A stretch of 64,000 nucleotides of DNA from the NCBI GenBank assembly GCA_032622095.1, contig CP136065.1, positions 150,977,577 through 151,041,576 of the forward strand. Direction: 5' to 3'. The translations under genes were made by a program, and so were the position numbers. Source of the stretch: Siphonodentalium dalli (lineage: Eukaryota > Mollusca > Scaphopoda > Gadilida > Siphonodentaliidae). Below, piece by piece: positions 1 through 10,279 of this stretch (positions within the stretch are counted from its first letter, which is position 1; each line of letters opens with the position of its first letter). Below the pieces are notes generated by a model. The model searched no databases, was not told where the DNA came from, and saw only the letters and a list, made by a program, of their open reading frames with translations.

Positions 1-560
1 AATTCTTTTTACAACATGGTGCGATATCACCCTCGTGTACCCAGCGCCAAACGTGATGAAGAGCGCGCTGCGTGCCCGCGGGTGTTCGACATCTGCAAAT
101 GCATCCGACATTAGGTGGCAAAGCATATAGGGATGTGTGAAATCTCAGCACGCGGTGGGTGGTGTTCGATAATTAAACAATCAGTTAGGACCCAATTAGT
201 AATCCAAACATAACAGGGATTTCCCTTTCACAGAACTCGTGTTCGATCATTGTTGTATGTCTCTGTTGTGGTCGGATCTTAACACATTTGTAATTGATGC
301 GAACAAATGGACCTCATCCCCTGAAGCTATCTGCATTCAAATATACCCCCACAATAAAAGGTGACATCACTTAAGGTACAGATGAAACAGGAAATACAAT
401 ATTTATTAAGATATTTTGAGGGTATATAAGATAGCTCACACCTCGGACAAACATTCCAATGTGCGATGCTATATGAAAATATCATAATATTTTATTCGAA
501 TCAAGATTTCACAATCTCGACACTTTCGAATAAAAGGTATGTTTCACTAGTTCGTTAGAT
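1..560 (+). repeat. Dispersed repeat family R1, partial copy
   Basis: Closely matches 19440-19980 on the + strand and 47470-48050 and 61010-61560 on the - strand. Shared landmarks are ACAACATGGTGCGATATCAC, the stretch around GCATCCGACATTAGGTGGCA, and a TTTTATTCGAA end followed by a GGTA(A/T)GT-like sequence. This copy is cut by the window edge on the left. No intact ORF is seen. Each family member carries several indels, as expected of an old interspersed element. Confidence 0.8.
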
Positions 561-2194
561 ACAATGCTCAGAGCGATATTTAAAATATACCAAAATGATT
601 AGTTACGTACTCTAATAGACACATATATATCAAACTAAAATATAAACCACGCTTATAATCAATGTACTGTGAGAGAATAGGTATTATATGTCGAATAAGA
701 AACATTATTTCTTCCGTTGCAATATATGGTTATAATATTACGATCATGTGGGTCAGCGCGGAAGCCTTTAATATTCGGCGTCGGTGGGATCTGCGGCCCC
801 TGTGAGCGTTATGACACTGTTTTCGAAATACATTATATTCGCACCAGTTTCTTTTTAACCATGTGTAATTAAGTTGTCACCGCTTTTTATTCCAATATCC
901 AGTCCACCAACACCTTTGGTTTGTGGATGCAGATGGCTAACAATTTCAGCCAGCCCGCAAACATACAATATTTCAAACTTCAATTTCAAACTTCTGTAGA
1001 AAATTAAATTTTATCCAATATAATGATACTATTTACAATATATAAAATTCGTACGAGATAACGATAATTATTTGTGACTTGTCACCGCTTTTTAATCGAA
1101 TATCCACCTTCAGCTGAGAATCAGGGATACAGATGACTACCAATGATTTTCAGCCGGTGACAATTAACTTGAATGTCAACAGTTTGTAAGTCGATATGTA
1201 GGTGATATTGAGGCAGCTACCTCAACACAAGGTGTTGCTTCTCAGTGCGAGTGATACAGGGGAGTTTAGGCAGAAAGGAAACTCGCACCGAATGAGAACT
1301 ACCCGGCACGTGCTACAATAGACTACGTGTGGTTTCACAATTCAGATGGATGGGGTGTGACGTATGCTAATTAATCGTACCTTTATTAATATTTATTATA
1401 AGGGAGTGAGAAATAAATGAATTGAATTGTAATCCTCTCTGTAAATATTTTTACGCTACCACGTTTAGGCGAGAATGCATTATCATTATAACAAGTTAAC
1501 AACTGCCAACTAATTCGAAATCAAAATAATAAACTGCATGAGTGGGCATATAAATTCACTGCTGTTGGAAAATCCAAGCATTATTCTTGGAACTTCCCAC
1601 GTACCAGCTTTTTAAAAAAGTGAATGTTCGTGTATATGCATTTTGTGGACGTTTGCAACAGTGGTCACATATATGAAAGGTAATTAAATAACATGTGGAT
1701 ATTATATATCACAGTCATTCTGTTGTTGTTGCTTTATTCAAAACATGAGAAAGCAATGCTTTATTTTAAAATTACTATATTTTCCATAATTGTTTCGAAA
1801 TTCAAACGTAAAGAATCAAATGGCGATGCAAACTAAATTTCAGAAGATATGGAAGTAATCCGGCCAATTCGACAGGTGTGTTATTTAAAGCGAAAACGCG
1901 ATTTGAATATCTAGAGTGAAGCATTGGCAAGTTTGGTTCATTCGAACATCGAAAATCTATTTCAGTAAATTGGAAGGAGGGATGATATAATTATGTAGGT
2001 CGACAAACACACGATCTATCGCTCTATATGCATTATATACCCCGAAAAAACCTTGCCATAACAATAACTTTTCAGCTGTGTTCAAGTTTTCTCCACAGAA
2101 GTGAGAATAGCGCTCTTATATATTGTTTCCGTATCAAGAGTTGACTAATAGGGAACGCTCTTTTTCCTTGGGGCAGAAAAGAGTCAAAGTTTAA
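561..2194. other. 5' outer flank of gene copy 1, duplicated elsewhere in the window
   Basis: Two stretches here (about 880-1160 and 1170-1740) are homologous to 22540-23170, which lies upstream of gene copy 2. A GTGGATGCAGATGGC-like block occurs twice (930 and about 1130, the second degenerate), so this flank has an extra internal tandem duplication. The stretch 561-880 shows nothing I can name. No protein-coding potential is visible. It is best read as the left part of the gene-bearing segmental duplication. Confidence 0.6.
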
Positions 2195-2848
2195 TCGTAT
2201 TTTAAATTCGCGCAGTACTCTTTTTCGCTCAGTTTTGAATCAGCACATTTTGAAATGGCGCATGCAAAACTGACACAAATATTTTCGAAAAGACATGATC
2301 TGGTGACAGTTTCATTTCCTAATGTATATGTGTAGAGACCGCCACCAGAACACGTACATTAAACAGAACATAGTGGTTCTCTATATTTATCATTATTTGG
2401 ACATAATTGATATGAAGTGGAAAGAAGTAAACAAAAACCTCTTACAAACCGCTGACTTCAGAAAAACTCAACATTTCGCTGTACATTTAAAACTTAATGT
2501 GATATTATAATTAGCTCAGACTGCATGTTTTTGAACATGGCTTCACTCCTGGTTTGTGGATTTGGAGACCTGTTTTTCCATGACCAGACTTTCATTTTGG
2601 AATATTAGTAAATCTTGCACTCATTGCCACATCGAATTTGTTTAGCATGATTATATCGTTATCTATACATGAACTCTGTTTTTTTTAAGATTGATGTCTT
2701 TTCAGTCCAACGTGCTTTTCGTAATAAATCTAACACATTGTCATGATTCTCTTATAACCCCCGTGGATACGGTAAACTTGGCAGTCGTATTAATTTTCGG
2801 TCAGTTTTAAATTCAGCGAAAAATAGTACTGCGCGAATTTAAATACGA
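2195..2848. mobile_element. Non-autonomous TIR element, about 650 bp
   Basis: The left end at 2195 (TCGTATTTTAAATTCGCGCA) is the reverse complement of the right end at 2848, with a few mismatches over roughly 45 bases that include AGTACT and TTTTTCGC. A related copy lies at about 27110-28122. No transposase is visible: the short ORF inside (2322-2510) has no recognisable features. The superfamily cannot be assigned because no clean target-site duplication is seen. Confidence 0.65.
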
Positions 2849-2966
2849 GTAAGGTATGTTGAACACCGGAACCGGACCAGGTCCACGGTCAAGTGTAGAA
2901 TTTTGAGCTTCAAAACTCCGCGGGGCTTTACTATATTATAGGTTATATCGACGAGATGCCCCCGTA

Positions 2967-3347
2967 TCTACATATATAAAAGAGTCTGTTCGGATTTTTC
3001 TCCCAGACCCCTAGACCGATTTCAACCAAATTTGGTGTGGTGACTCTGGGCACCCTGGCGGATGTTATAAAGGCGTTAGTTTTGTTTGATTCAATTTAAT
3101 TATAAAAAAATTAAAAATATGTTTGTTAATTTGAGCAAGGAGCTCAATCTAAAAAAAACATTTAATGTATATAAAATTTAATTTAAATTTTTATTTTTAA
3201 ATTAAACTGTTTAAATGATCAAAATGTGCGCAAAGCGCACAACGGGACCGCCTCTGGCTAAGAACAAAATGTGCGCAGAGCGCATACAGTGGCGGCATGT
3301 CCCTCCGACGTTGCATAAAGGCTCCGAAAGGAGCCTGTTTCAGCTAG
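2967..3347 (+). mobile_element. Non-autonomous Helitron, about 380 bp
   Basis: It starts with TC after an A and ends with a perfect GGCTCCGAAAGGAGCC hairpin (3320-3335), an 8-base spacer and CTAG (3344-3347), followed by T. That is the canonical Helitron 3' end and A|T insertion site. A second hairpin-forming block (TGCGCAAAGCGCA, with a near repeat 50 bases later) lies inside at about 3225 and 3274. No Rep/helicase ORF is present. Confidence 0.75.
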
Positions 3348-3925
3348 TTATAATGAGTCTATATAAAAGCGTCTAGTGCTTGGTACCAAATCACTGAATT
3401 TCATCTTTTATTTTAATTAAATAATGTTTACACCATAACGACATGAAACGTCCGAGACAGCTATAGCTCATGCATTAGTGAATAATCAACCAACCTTTAA
3501 ACTGGGCTGCGCTATAACATTAGACTTTAGGCACGCGCGGGAAGACGGCATTCACATTCGTGGCATTGTCTGACAGTTAGGCTAATTTGTCTCCGACCGT
3601 CCACATGCCCCTTTGTGCCGCATGCTCCTCCGACGCCGAAAGGAGCCTGTTTTCGGGAGCCTGTTTCAGCTAGTTATAATGAGTCTATATGTAATCGCCC
3701 AGTGCTTGGTGCCAAATCACTGAAATTCATCTTTTATTTTAATTAAATAATATTTACGTCATAACGCCATGAAACGTCCCAGACAGCTAGCTCATATATA
3801 CATTAGTGAATAATCAATCAGCCTTTAAACCGGGCTGCGCTATAACATCAGATTTCAGGCACGCGCGGGCAGACGGCATTCATATTCGTGGCATTGTCTG
3901 ACAGTTTAGCATAATTTGTCTCCGA
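3348..3925 (+). repeat. Tandem duplication of distal promoter of gene copy 1 (offset 326 bases)
   Basis: 3348-3592 is repeated at 3674-3923. Each block starts directly after a Helitron-type ...CAGCTAG end and runs through TAATGAGTCTATAT, GTGCTTGG and CACGCGCGGG to CTGACAGTTTAGC. The same CTGACAGTTTAGCCTAATTTGT block occurs once upstream of copy 2 (about 24010) and once upstream of copy 3 (about 40260-40290, - strand). Copy 1 therefore carries an additional upstream block that its paralogues lack. Confidence 0.8.
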
Positions 3926-4029
3926 TCAGACATTGCTTCCTCAATAGGCCAATGCACTGATTTGTTAATAATGCCTGCTGAGGTGCACCCGTAAATGAAC
4001 TGAAGGATATCTTCTGCTCCCTAATTAAC

Positions 4030-4282
4030 GTCGCGCGTTATTAATCAGTGCACCGCGCTTCAGTATGCATGCGCTCATTAATGGCGTTCATCGTATAATA
4101 CGATCTGTTTAACACTATCGTACATGTGATTTTGAAAGTATGCCGCTCAATAGAAATAATCTGACGCATTTTTTTTATAAGATTTTATCTCCCACCTTCT
4201 GTCAACTATATAAGACCTTACGCTTCAATTGAGTGCATTCAGTAAATAATATCCCTTTCGTAATATCGTTTCAGTTTCGACA
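4030..4282 (+). promoter_or_regulatory. Promoter of gene copy 1 (conserved module plus TATA and Inr)
   Basis: The sequence is alignable with 24150-24410 and with 39947-40170 on the - strand. Shared blocks in order are TTAACGTCGCGCGTTATTAA, a CACCGCGCTTCAG-like block, ATGCATGCGCTCATTAAT, the near-palindrome ATCGTATAATACGAT, ATCTCCC, a TATA box (CTATATAA, about 4207) and an ATTCAGT initiator about 30 bases later (about 4238). The leader would be only ~45 nt. A TTTCAG just before the ATG looks like a splice acceptor, but there is no room for an intron if the Inr is used. Confidence 0.7.
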
Positions 4283-5515
4283 ATGGACACTACCTTTGCG
4301 TCCGATCTACCTGACTACGAGGAGGAACTGAAATCGCGAGCAACGTTTTATTGCAACCAGCGATATACTTCAAAGATGCAACCAGTTGATAACGTCGAGG
4401 GCGCGAGCGATTTGATTAGCAAGCCATTTCAACGGAAATCCAGCCTACATAGAACACATTCAGCACAATCGAACCCAAGTGCATCGTCGACCATGATACA
4501 GGGCCCCACAGGACCAATACGACAGTATTCAGCCAAGTCGACACGTGTACACAAGTTAAATCCAAAAGCCTCTTCGACGATGATGGACGCTAGTCTCTTT
4601 TGTGAAATTAACAAATCGCACGACATGACAACCACGAACGACCAGAAAACAGTCACTGCCAACACGTGTTTTCCCATGTTCGAAGATTCTCTTTCAATGG
4701 GGAGTATTCTCACATGGACTCTAAACGATGACGGCGATGGTAGTGACGATAACGACCCTGCCTCAGGCTGTCTCGCACATAGTACGCCAAATCGGAATCG
4801 CGCATTCTCAGACAGCAGGGCCAGGAGACGTCTTGTGCTTCACGATCGGATGACCTCGATGCTCGAGGAGTTATCTCAAGAGGACATAAGTTTCCGTAGT
4901 GACGTCACGTTCGAGGAAGCAGAACAAGTCGACGGTGGTATTGAGCCCGTGTGCGATTTCGGCGTGAGTGGCGTTGACGTTAATAAGTCTGCATCAGCTT
5001 CGGAGAACGATCGAATCGTGTATGGTGCCGACGACGCATCTGTGGTTCTTAACAATTTTGAATACAGCGACGTTTCATTCGACGACAGTTGCGAGGACGA
5101 GCAGTTTCTAACGAACTCTTTGCAGAATTCCCACATTGAAACGTGTGTTAAGCATCAGATTCAGCAGAAAGTTCTCGCGGTGACATCAGAATCTTCTGTG
5201 ACAAAAGTGTCAGACATGAGTTCGTGGGACTCCTTGCTTTCTGGGAGTCAGATTTTACCTGCAGCCTCCAAACCTACGAAGTCAGCAATGAAGAAGAAAC
5301 ATTCAATGAGACGTCTTCTGTTAGAGAAACAATTCCAGTGCTCCAACAAATTCGGCAATTCCAAACAATCCTTTAATGGTGTTGATCGTGACTCTTTCCA
5401 TGACATTGTGATCAGTCGTGTTCCCAGCAAAGTTCTTGAACATTCTTACAGAAAGCATTCGAAAACTTCAACACTGAAAAAAATCAAGTCATTGTGTAAA
5501 GCTTTTGTACGTTAA
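4283..5515 (+). CDS. Unrecognised disordered protein, family copy 1 (410 aa)
   Basis: I do not recognise this family. It is the longest intact ORF in the window and shares long identical stretches with the copies at 24411 and 39946, in one frame from ATG to stop, which supports a real gene. Seen in order: a conserved N-terminus (DLPDYEEELKSRA, residues 9-21), two internal repeats of the form NPxASSTM (about residues 65 and 94), SMGSILTWTLNDDGD, an acidic D-rich run, HSTPNRNRAFSDS followed by a basic ARRR, FRSDVTF, SSWDSLLSGSQILP, and a Lys/Arg-rich C-terminus ending KALCK-like before the stop. There is no signal peptide, membrane segment, zinc-binding pattern or enzyme motif. Ser/Asp/Thr richness suggests an intrinsically disordered regulatory protein, nuclear or cytosolic. 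The ATG is chosen because the homology starts there and all three copies share it. The gene is intronless, with a TATA promoter and AATAAA about 80 nt after the stop. Confidence 0.85.
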   Translation: MDTTFASDLPDYEEELKSRATFYCNQRYTSKMQPVDNVEGASDLISKPFQRKSSLHRTHSAQSNPSASSTMIQGPTGPIRQYSAKSTRVHKLNPKASSTMMDASLFCEINKSHDMTTTNDQKTVTANTCFPMFEDSLSMGSILTWTLNDDGDGSDDNDPASGCLAHSTPNRNRAFSDSRARRRLVLHDRMTSMLEELSQEDISFRSDVTFEEAEQVDGGIEPVCDFGVSGVDVNKSASASENDRIVYGADDASVVLNNFEYSDVSFDDSCEDEQFLTNSLQNSHIETCVKHQIQQKVLAVTSESSVTKVSDMSSWDSLLSGSQILPAASKPTKSAMKKKHSMRRLLLEKQFQCSNKFGNSKQSFNGVDRDSFHDIVISRVPSKVLEHSYRKHSKTSTLKKIKSLCKAFVR

Positions 5516-5595
5516 TATTGTGTTTATTATGTTTTGATTTTTTTTTCTGTTACTTTTTTATATATAGTGCTAATCATGTTATGTTATAATTATGA

Positions 5596-5601
5596 AATAA
5601 A
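5596..5601 (+). terminator. Poly(A) signal of gene copy 1
   Basis: AATAAA lies inside ATGAAATAAATAACTTGAAT, a block also found after copies 2 (25725) and 3 (38656, - strand). This conservation supports a short 3' UTR of about 100 nt. Confidence 0.7.
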
Positions 5602-5699
5602 TAACTTGAATCGATATTAATGAGTTATCGTGTGACTCCACATCACAAACTCCTTATTTGACATAAAACTAATATTATTTGTATATACGTTTTATATAT

Positions 5700-5939
5700 A
5701 GAACAAGTGCACCGCTGGGCGGAGGTAACGCCCCCGACTGTACAATCATAGAAACTTTCTGGTTAAGCGCTATACAAATGCCACATGTTGTTCTATATTA
5801 GCTTCAAATTAGGTCTGGTGCCACAAAAATAGAAGGAAAACAGAATTTTCTATAAAACAAAAATGAATTTTTTAAGTCGAAAAAGGGTCATAACTCTCAC
5901 AAAAATTATCCGATTGAACCGAAATTTTACCTTGACCGG
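5700..5939. other. Intergenic, degenerate repeat
   Basis: It holds a diverged unit of the following Helentron-like repeat (GGGTCATAACTCTCACAAAAAT at about 5885, close to later GGGGCGTAACTCTGG units). No gene is seen. Confidence 0.4.
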
Positions 5940-6455
5940 GTTTTGCAAATAAACAATCCAAAATCAAGTTATCATCTGGAAACCAAAAAAAGTAGCAGAA
6001 AACCTGAATTTTCTAAGTCCAAAAAGGGGCGTAACTCTGGAAAAAATGGGCGGACGAAACCACGGCTATGGGGAAATCTTGTCCCCCCCCCCCCGGCTGG
6101 TCTATTGGCATACCAAAGATCAACTGAATTGAATTAGCGAAACCAAAGTTATGAGTTGAAACGTTCGTATGCCACAGAAAACTGAATTTTCTAAGTCCAA
6201 AAGGGGCGTAACTCTGGAAAAAATGGGCGGACGAAACCGCAGTTATGGGGAAATCTTGCCCCCCCCCCCCCCGGCTGGTATATTAGCATACCAAAGATCA
6301 ACTGAATTGAGTTAGTGAAACCAAAGTTATGAGTTGAAACGTTCGTACGGACGGAAGGACGGAAGGACGGACGGACGGACGGACGGACGGACGGACGGAC
6401 GGACTGAGGGCTCCAGTATATACCCCCAAATCTCCATCGGAGATCGGGGGCATAA
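5940..6455 (+). mobile_element. Helentron-like element with tandem core and ACGG microsatellite
   Basis: Two core units of about 175 bp (around 6000 and 6180), each with GGGGCGTAACTCTGG, a C-run followed by GGCTGGT, and ATACCAAAGATCAACTGAAT, precede an ACGG tetranucleotide array (6347-6405). A strong hairpin, ATCTCC-atc-GGAGAT with C-run and G-run flanks (6423-6450), closes the unit. Core repeats, tetranucleotide array and terminal hairpin match the general design of microsatellite-associated elements known from bivalves. The ORF on the - strand through the ACGG array (PSVRPSVR) is a repeat artefact. Confidence 0.65.
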
Positions 6456-6779
6456 TAATAACACACTGGTACATTCATGGGACGTCGATGTTTAGATATA
6501 TGATGAGTTATGATTTTACTGTTCTGTTCAACCTTCCGCGGAGAATTGTGATTTTGTACAGCTTTCCTGGACAGCCATTCTGCCACATCTTTGAAACTGT
6601 TGAAGCTGTTGTCATTTCTGTTGTAGCGCCTTAATTATTTTGTGCATGACACGATCAACGTGAAATATATTGAATGTACTGTCTCTGTCAATTGGATTCC
6701 AACTTTAAAAATGAACATTAATCAGCCATAATTTCACGGGGGTATAACTGTTCATCCAAACTATGGTATCAGAAAACGC

Positions 6780-7400
6780 CAAGAGATTCACCTAAAGATC
6801 TGCGGTCCAATTTGACACCAAAATCAGAAAATCATAATATCAGTTTTACGCAGAAATCAAGAACAAGAGGTCATATAATAGATAACACTCTTTATTATAA
6901 ACGAAAGCATGGGTATATCATATCATCAACTTTCTCCACCACAAGAGGTCATATAATAGATAACACTCTTTATTATAAACGAAAGCATGGGTATATCATA
7001 TCATCAACTTTCTCCACCACCCCTTCTCGTTTGTATTTCTTTACTGAACGTGGTTTGACTATTTCTGTGATATGACATATTGCTCCTTATAAACAAAAAA
7101 GTGATGTTGGTTATAAATATAAAGACGCCACGGTCCTTATTTAACGCCACATTAACAATACTTGCAATCACCATCATTTGTATGGCACAATCATGTATTG
7201 CGATGCAATCCGCAAAATAATCGATTAGTTTTATGCTGAAAACGACTACAAAACGATCATAACTTAAAACGCTCTTTATTCTATCTTGCGTTTGGAGAAA
7301 CAATAGCTTGGACGCTCTTTAACATCTATCACATTTGAAGAAACAATAGCTTGGACGCTCTTTATGGGAGACGGCCATTGTAATTTTTGCATGCCTGACG
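6780..7400. repeat. AAAGAGCGTT-family repeats with a 78-bp tandem duplication
   Basis: 6863-6940 is repeated exactly or nearly so at 6941-7018 and contains a variant AACACTCTTTATTATAA. It continues with TACTGAACGTGGTTTGACTA, which recurs inverted at about 37670. Further on, AACGCTCTTTATT (about 7268) and two copies of a block ending GACGCTCTTTA (7313, 7355) follow. The unit resembles the body of family R1 and of the element at 37590-38260. Confidence 0.65.
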
Positions 7401-7930
7401 AAAATTCAAAACGTATGAACCCCGTTTGAAAGTCGACATCTGACCTTCAGAAGTTCACATTAACACATTGACTGCCGACTCCTATTCAATCACATGCAAA
7501 ACTTACGAGATAACTCGTAGTCGACAGCCAACATATTAATGGGCTCATTGGCACGATCTAACTATGTTCACGTACAGCCATCATACAAATGATTGCTTAT
7601 GATGTCAAATCCCACCGTCGATGTTTAAAGGGGTACAGTACACTAAATTTATGGGACCATCCCCTATTATACTCAACATAATATATGCAAAAAATGAATG
7701 AATTTGAGCCACGAATGAGTGCAAAGTACACTCATGTGCTCCATAATGATGTAAACAGCATGGTAATTATAATGAAAATGAGTTTCATTGATTTTTATCT
7801 AAATGTTCTCATATCGATTATAACTTATAGCCAATTGTCCTATATGTATCTCTGTTTTTGATACACTGTCAATTTCAAAATTAACACACGAGTCGAATCA
7901 GTCAAGTCATAGCCGACTACTCGAATGTGC
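7401..7930. other. No feature recognised
   Basis: AT-rich sequence without a plausible gene. It could be the upstream region of the candidate exon at 8039. Confidence 0.4.
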
Positions 7931-8038
7931 CACCGCGAATAAAACCCAGCTGTCACAATTAAGTCGAAAGATATCACACACCAGTCAGTTTTCGCAGAGT
8001 TAGAACTTGTCCTGTTCACATATAAATCGAAGTCAGAC

Positions 8039-8132
8039 ATGGACTCTTTCTTAGCGCCCAGCCACCTCTACGATAAGGCGCAACGTTCCGGCGTGACGAC
8101 GGAAGCGTTACGTCATGGAGTTGAACGGAACG
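8039..8132 (+). CDS. Candidate first coding exon of an unrecognised gene
   Basis: An ATG (8039) opens a frame of 31 codons plus one base that runs into AACG|GTGAGC, a near-consensus 5' splice site at 8133. The frame has higher GC and more CpG than the surroundings and begins MDSFLAPSHLYDKAQ. Upstream there is an AATAAAA-type AT box at about 7938 and a CAGTCAGTT initiator-like motif at about 7982, leaving a leader of roughly 55 bases. No downstream exon was identified, so function is unknown. It could be chance, but the combination of context, composition and splice donor is better than random. Confidence 0.4.
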
Positions 8133-8139
8133 GTGAGCG

Positions 8140-8819
8140 GAGTATCTGAGCCAGGTATACGAGACTAAGTCTTACATTATTCCACTGTATAAGTCAGCTT
8201 TTTCCCAAAAAAAATAGTTCACATCAATCAGGATCACGATACGAACGACAACTCATTAATTATAAATGTAACTGGGTTTGCGAACGTAATGTATTACTGG
8301 ACGCAAGCCGCCGGAATGCATTGCACTGAATTGACATGCTGGATAACTCTGCCAGAATGCATTGAACTGAATACAAACACTTAATATCAGCCACATTTAG
8401 TCATTCTGTGTGGAGTCACTGCCCATTTTCAGGACGAATAAACAATGGTGATTTCCGTAGAACTAATGAAACGGTATGGGACCGTCGGATTACTACGGTC
8501 CGACACCGTCAAACTGACGGTATTTTCTACAGTGTATATACCATCAGATGAGTATCCAAAAGCAACCAAACTAGTTTCCAGATACATCAATTGAGTATCC
8601 AACAGTACTGAACGAGTGTTCCAAACCATCTATGGAACGTAAAACCATACAACGGATGTCTCAAACCACCTTCTTAATAGTATACTAAATTATATGATCG
8701 TGCATCGTTCCCAGTATATCCCACCAGAGACAGACAATGATGCATACAATCGGCAAACAATGTAAGTTTTAACATATATGGACTCATTGCAATGCACTGA
8801 ACTCAGTAACCTTATAGTT
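8140..8819. other. No feature recognised
   Basis: Possible intron of the candidate exon. TGCATTGCACTGAATTGACA and GCATTGAACTGAATACAAAC (8317-8378) form a weak local repeat. There is also a short inverted GTCGGATTACTACGGTCCGAC at about 8484. Confidence 0.3.
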
Positions 8820-8832
8820 TGTACTATACACA

Positions 8833-10135
8833 GGGGGGGGTCGGGAAAAAATTCAGGCACGTATGATGGGGTGGGTGGGTGTCTCTCGGGTCCGAAAAGC
8901 AGTTTTTTCCATGTGCCAAATTTTTGTTTTCCATTTCTGCTATTGAGTCTTATTTTGATGTGTTTTGAACAGAAACAGGTCATATATAGTTAATAGCAAT
9001 GCTATACTGTATATAGAGGTTATCAGAAGTTGGATCAGTTGCACAATGGCCAACAATAACCCAAATTCAACTTGATAGAACAAGAAACTGCGCTATTGGA
9101 AAAATAAAATTTAATCAGGATTCCATCTACTGATACAACAAAATAAGAATAACAATGCAGAACTCAGCTGAAAATAAGCAATAAAATGAAAGCACACTTG
9201 ACCATATGTGACATGGAAATAAAGATATAATAAATAATGGAATAAAATAGACTTTTGACAACGTAAAACATAAATCTTAATATATAAATTGAAGGCCAGT
9301 CGGGCCAGCTTGGACAATTTCAAATTGTTTTCCAAGTTAATGTGGATCAGCTTGTAATGTTAATCACAGTAACAAAGATTTTATGGTCACTGATATCGTG
9401 AGCAAAAAAGAAGTGAGATTGGGCTATCCATCCATATGTTATTCCCAATTATTACGAAGCCTATTACTTCAGGCAGTGGCTACCAGCCTGCCAATACACG
9501 CTATAACACGTTTCCTCAGTTCTGGTTTCTGAGATGCCCCAAGAAGAGTCATGCGGGTATATCATGGTGATGTTTGGTATTAGCATTATTCTTCAAACTG
9601 GGATGAACTGGGATGAACTGGGATGAACAGTTGTATTTCCACATGTTTTGATAAACAATTTGGTTCAAGCAATATATCACATAGCAAATATCAAAATATC
9701 AAATAATCTGAAATGTATATTACCATGTAGTCGGTAGAATACTCAAATGTGATTATGTGAGTAGATCATGTGACTATATATTATGAAAATGAATGTTAAT
9801 AAAACCTTTGGCACTCTGCCTATCCCTATAAATGTGATTATGTTGACACATTTCTTGATTAATGACACTTATATGATAAATTCAAATAGTATCGTTATCT
9901 TCATTATGCACTGTTCTATTAAAATATCGCACAATAAACTATTTAGGGGGTGGGTGTCCAAAACTGACCGGAAAAAAATTCCTGAAACGGAAAAAAAGGG
10001 TGGGTGTCCAAAATTGCCTGGAAAAAAAGGCCGGAAACGAAAGAAATTGGGTGGGTGGGTGGGCCGAAGCCGGACAAAATTAAAATGATCATACGTGCCT
10101 GGAATTTTTTTCCGACCCCCCCCCCCCCCCCCTGC
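8833..10135. repeat. G-rich inverted repeat pair and GGGTGG tracts
   Basis: At 8833-8865 a G-run is followed by GTCGGGAAAAAATTCAGGCA and CGTATGAT. At about 10086-10135 the same sequence appears inverted: ATCATACGTGCCTGGAATTT, then CCGAC and a long C-run. Both arms are next to GGGTGGGTGGGTG tracts (8868-8882; 10040-10062). The pair may be the ends of one ~1.3-kb element. The interior (9000-9940) contains no recognisable gene and a three-fold GGGATGAACT repeat at 9600-9628. Confidence 0.5.
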
Positions 10136-10189
10136 TATACAGAGTAAAAACTTTGAGAAAACAGAGAATTCATTAACATATAGCCTATA

Positions 10190-10262
10190 ATAGGTGGACC
10201 GGACCGTTTTGGACCGGTCCAGGCATATGTGTACCGGACCGGAATGGAGTGGTCCGGTCCGC
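10190..10262. repeat. Cluster of CCGGTCC / GGACCGG boxes
   Basis: Five or more GGACCGG or CCGGTCC half-sites occur in about 70 bases in both orientations, so the cluster can fold on itself. It abuts the minisatellite that follows. Confidence 0.5.
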
Positions 10263-10279
10263 ATCACTATTTATATCAC

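Noticed and set aside
4429-5430. - strand ORFs under gene copy 1 (and matching ones under copies 2 and 3)
   Set aside because: Shadows of the real gene; their conservation follows from the + strand coding constraint.
6191-6586. 131-codon - strand ORF
   Set aside because: It runs through an ACGG microsatellite (VRPSVRPS) and a C-run inside a Helentron-like repeat; no coding signature.
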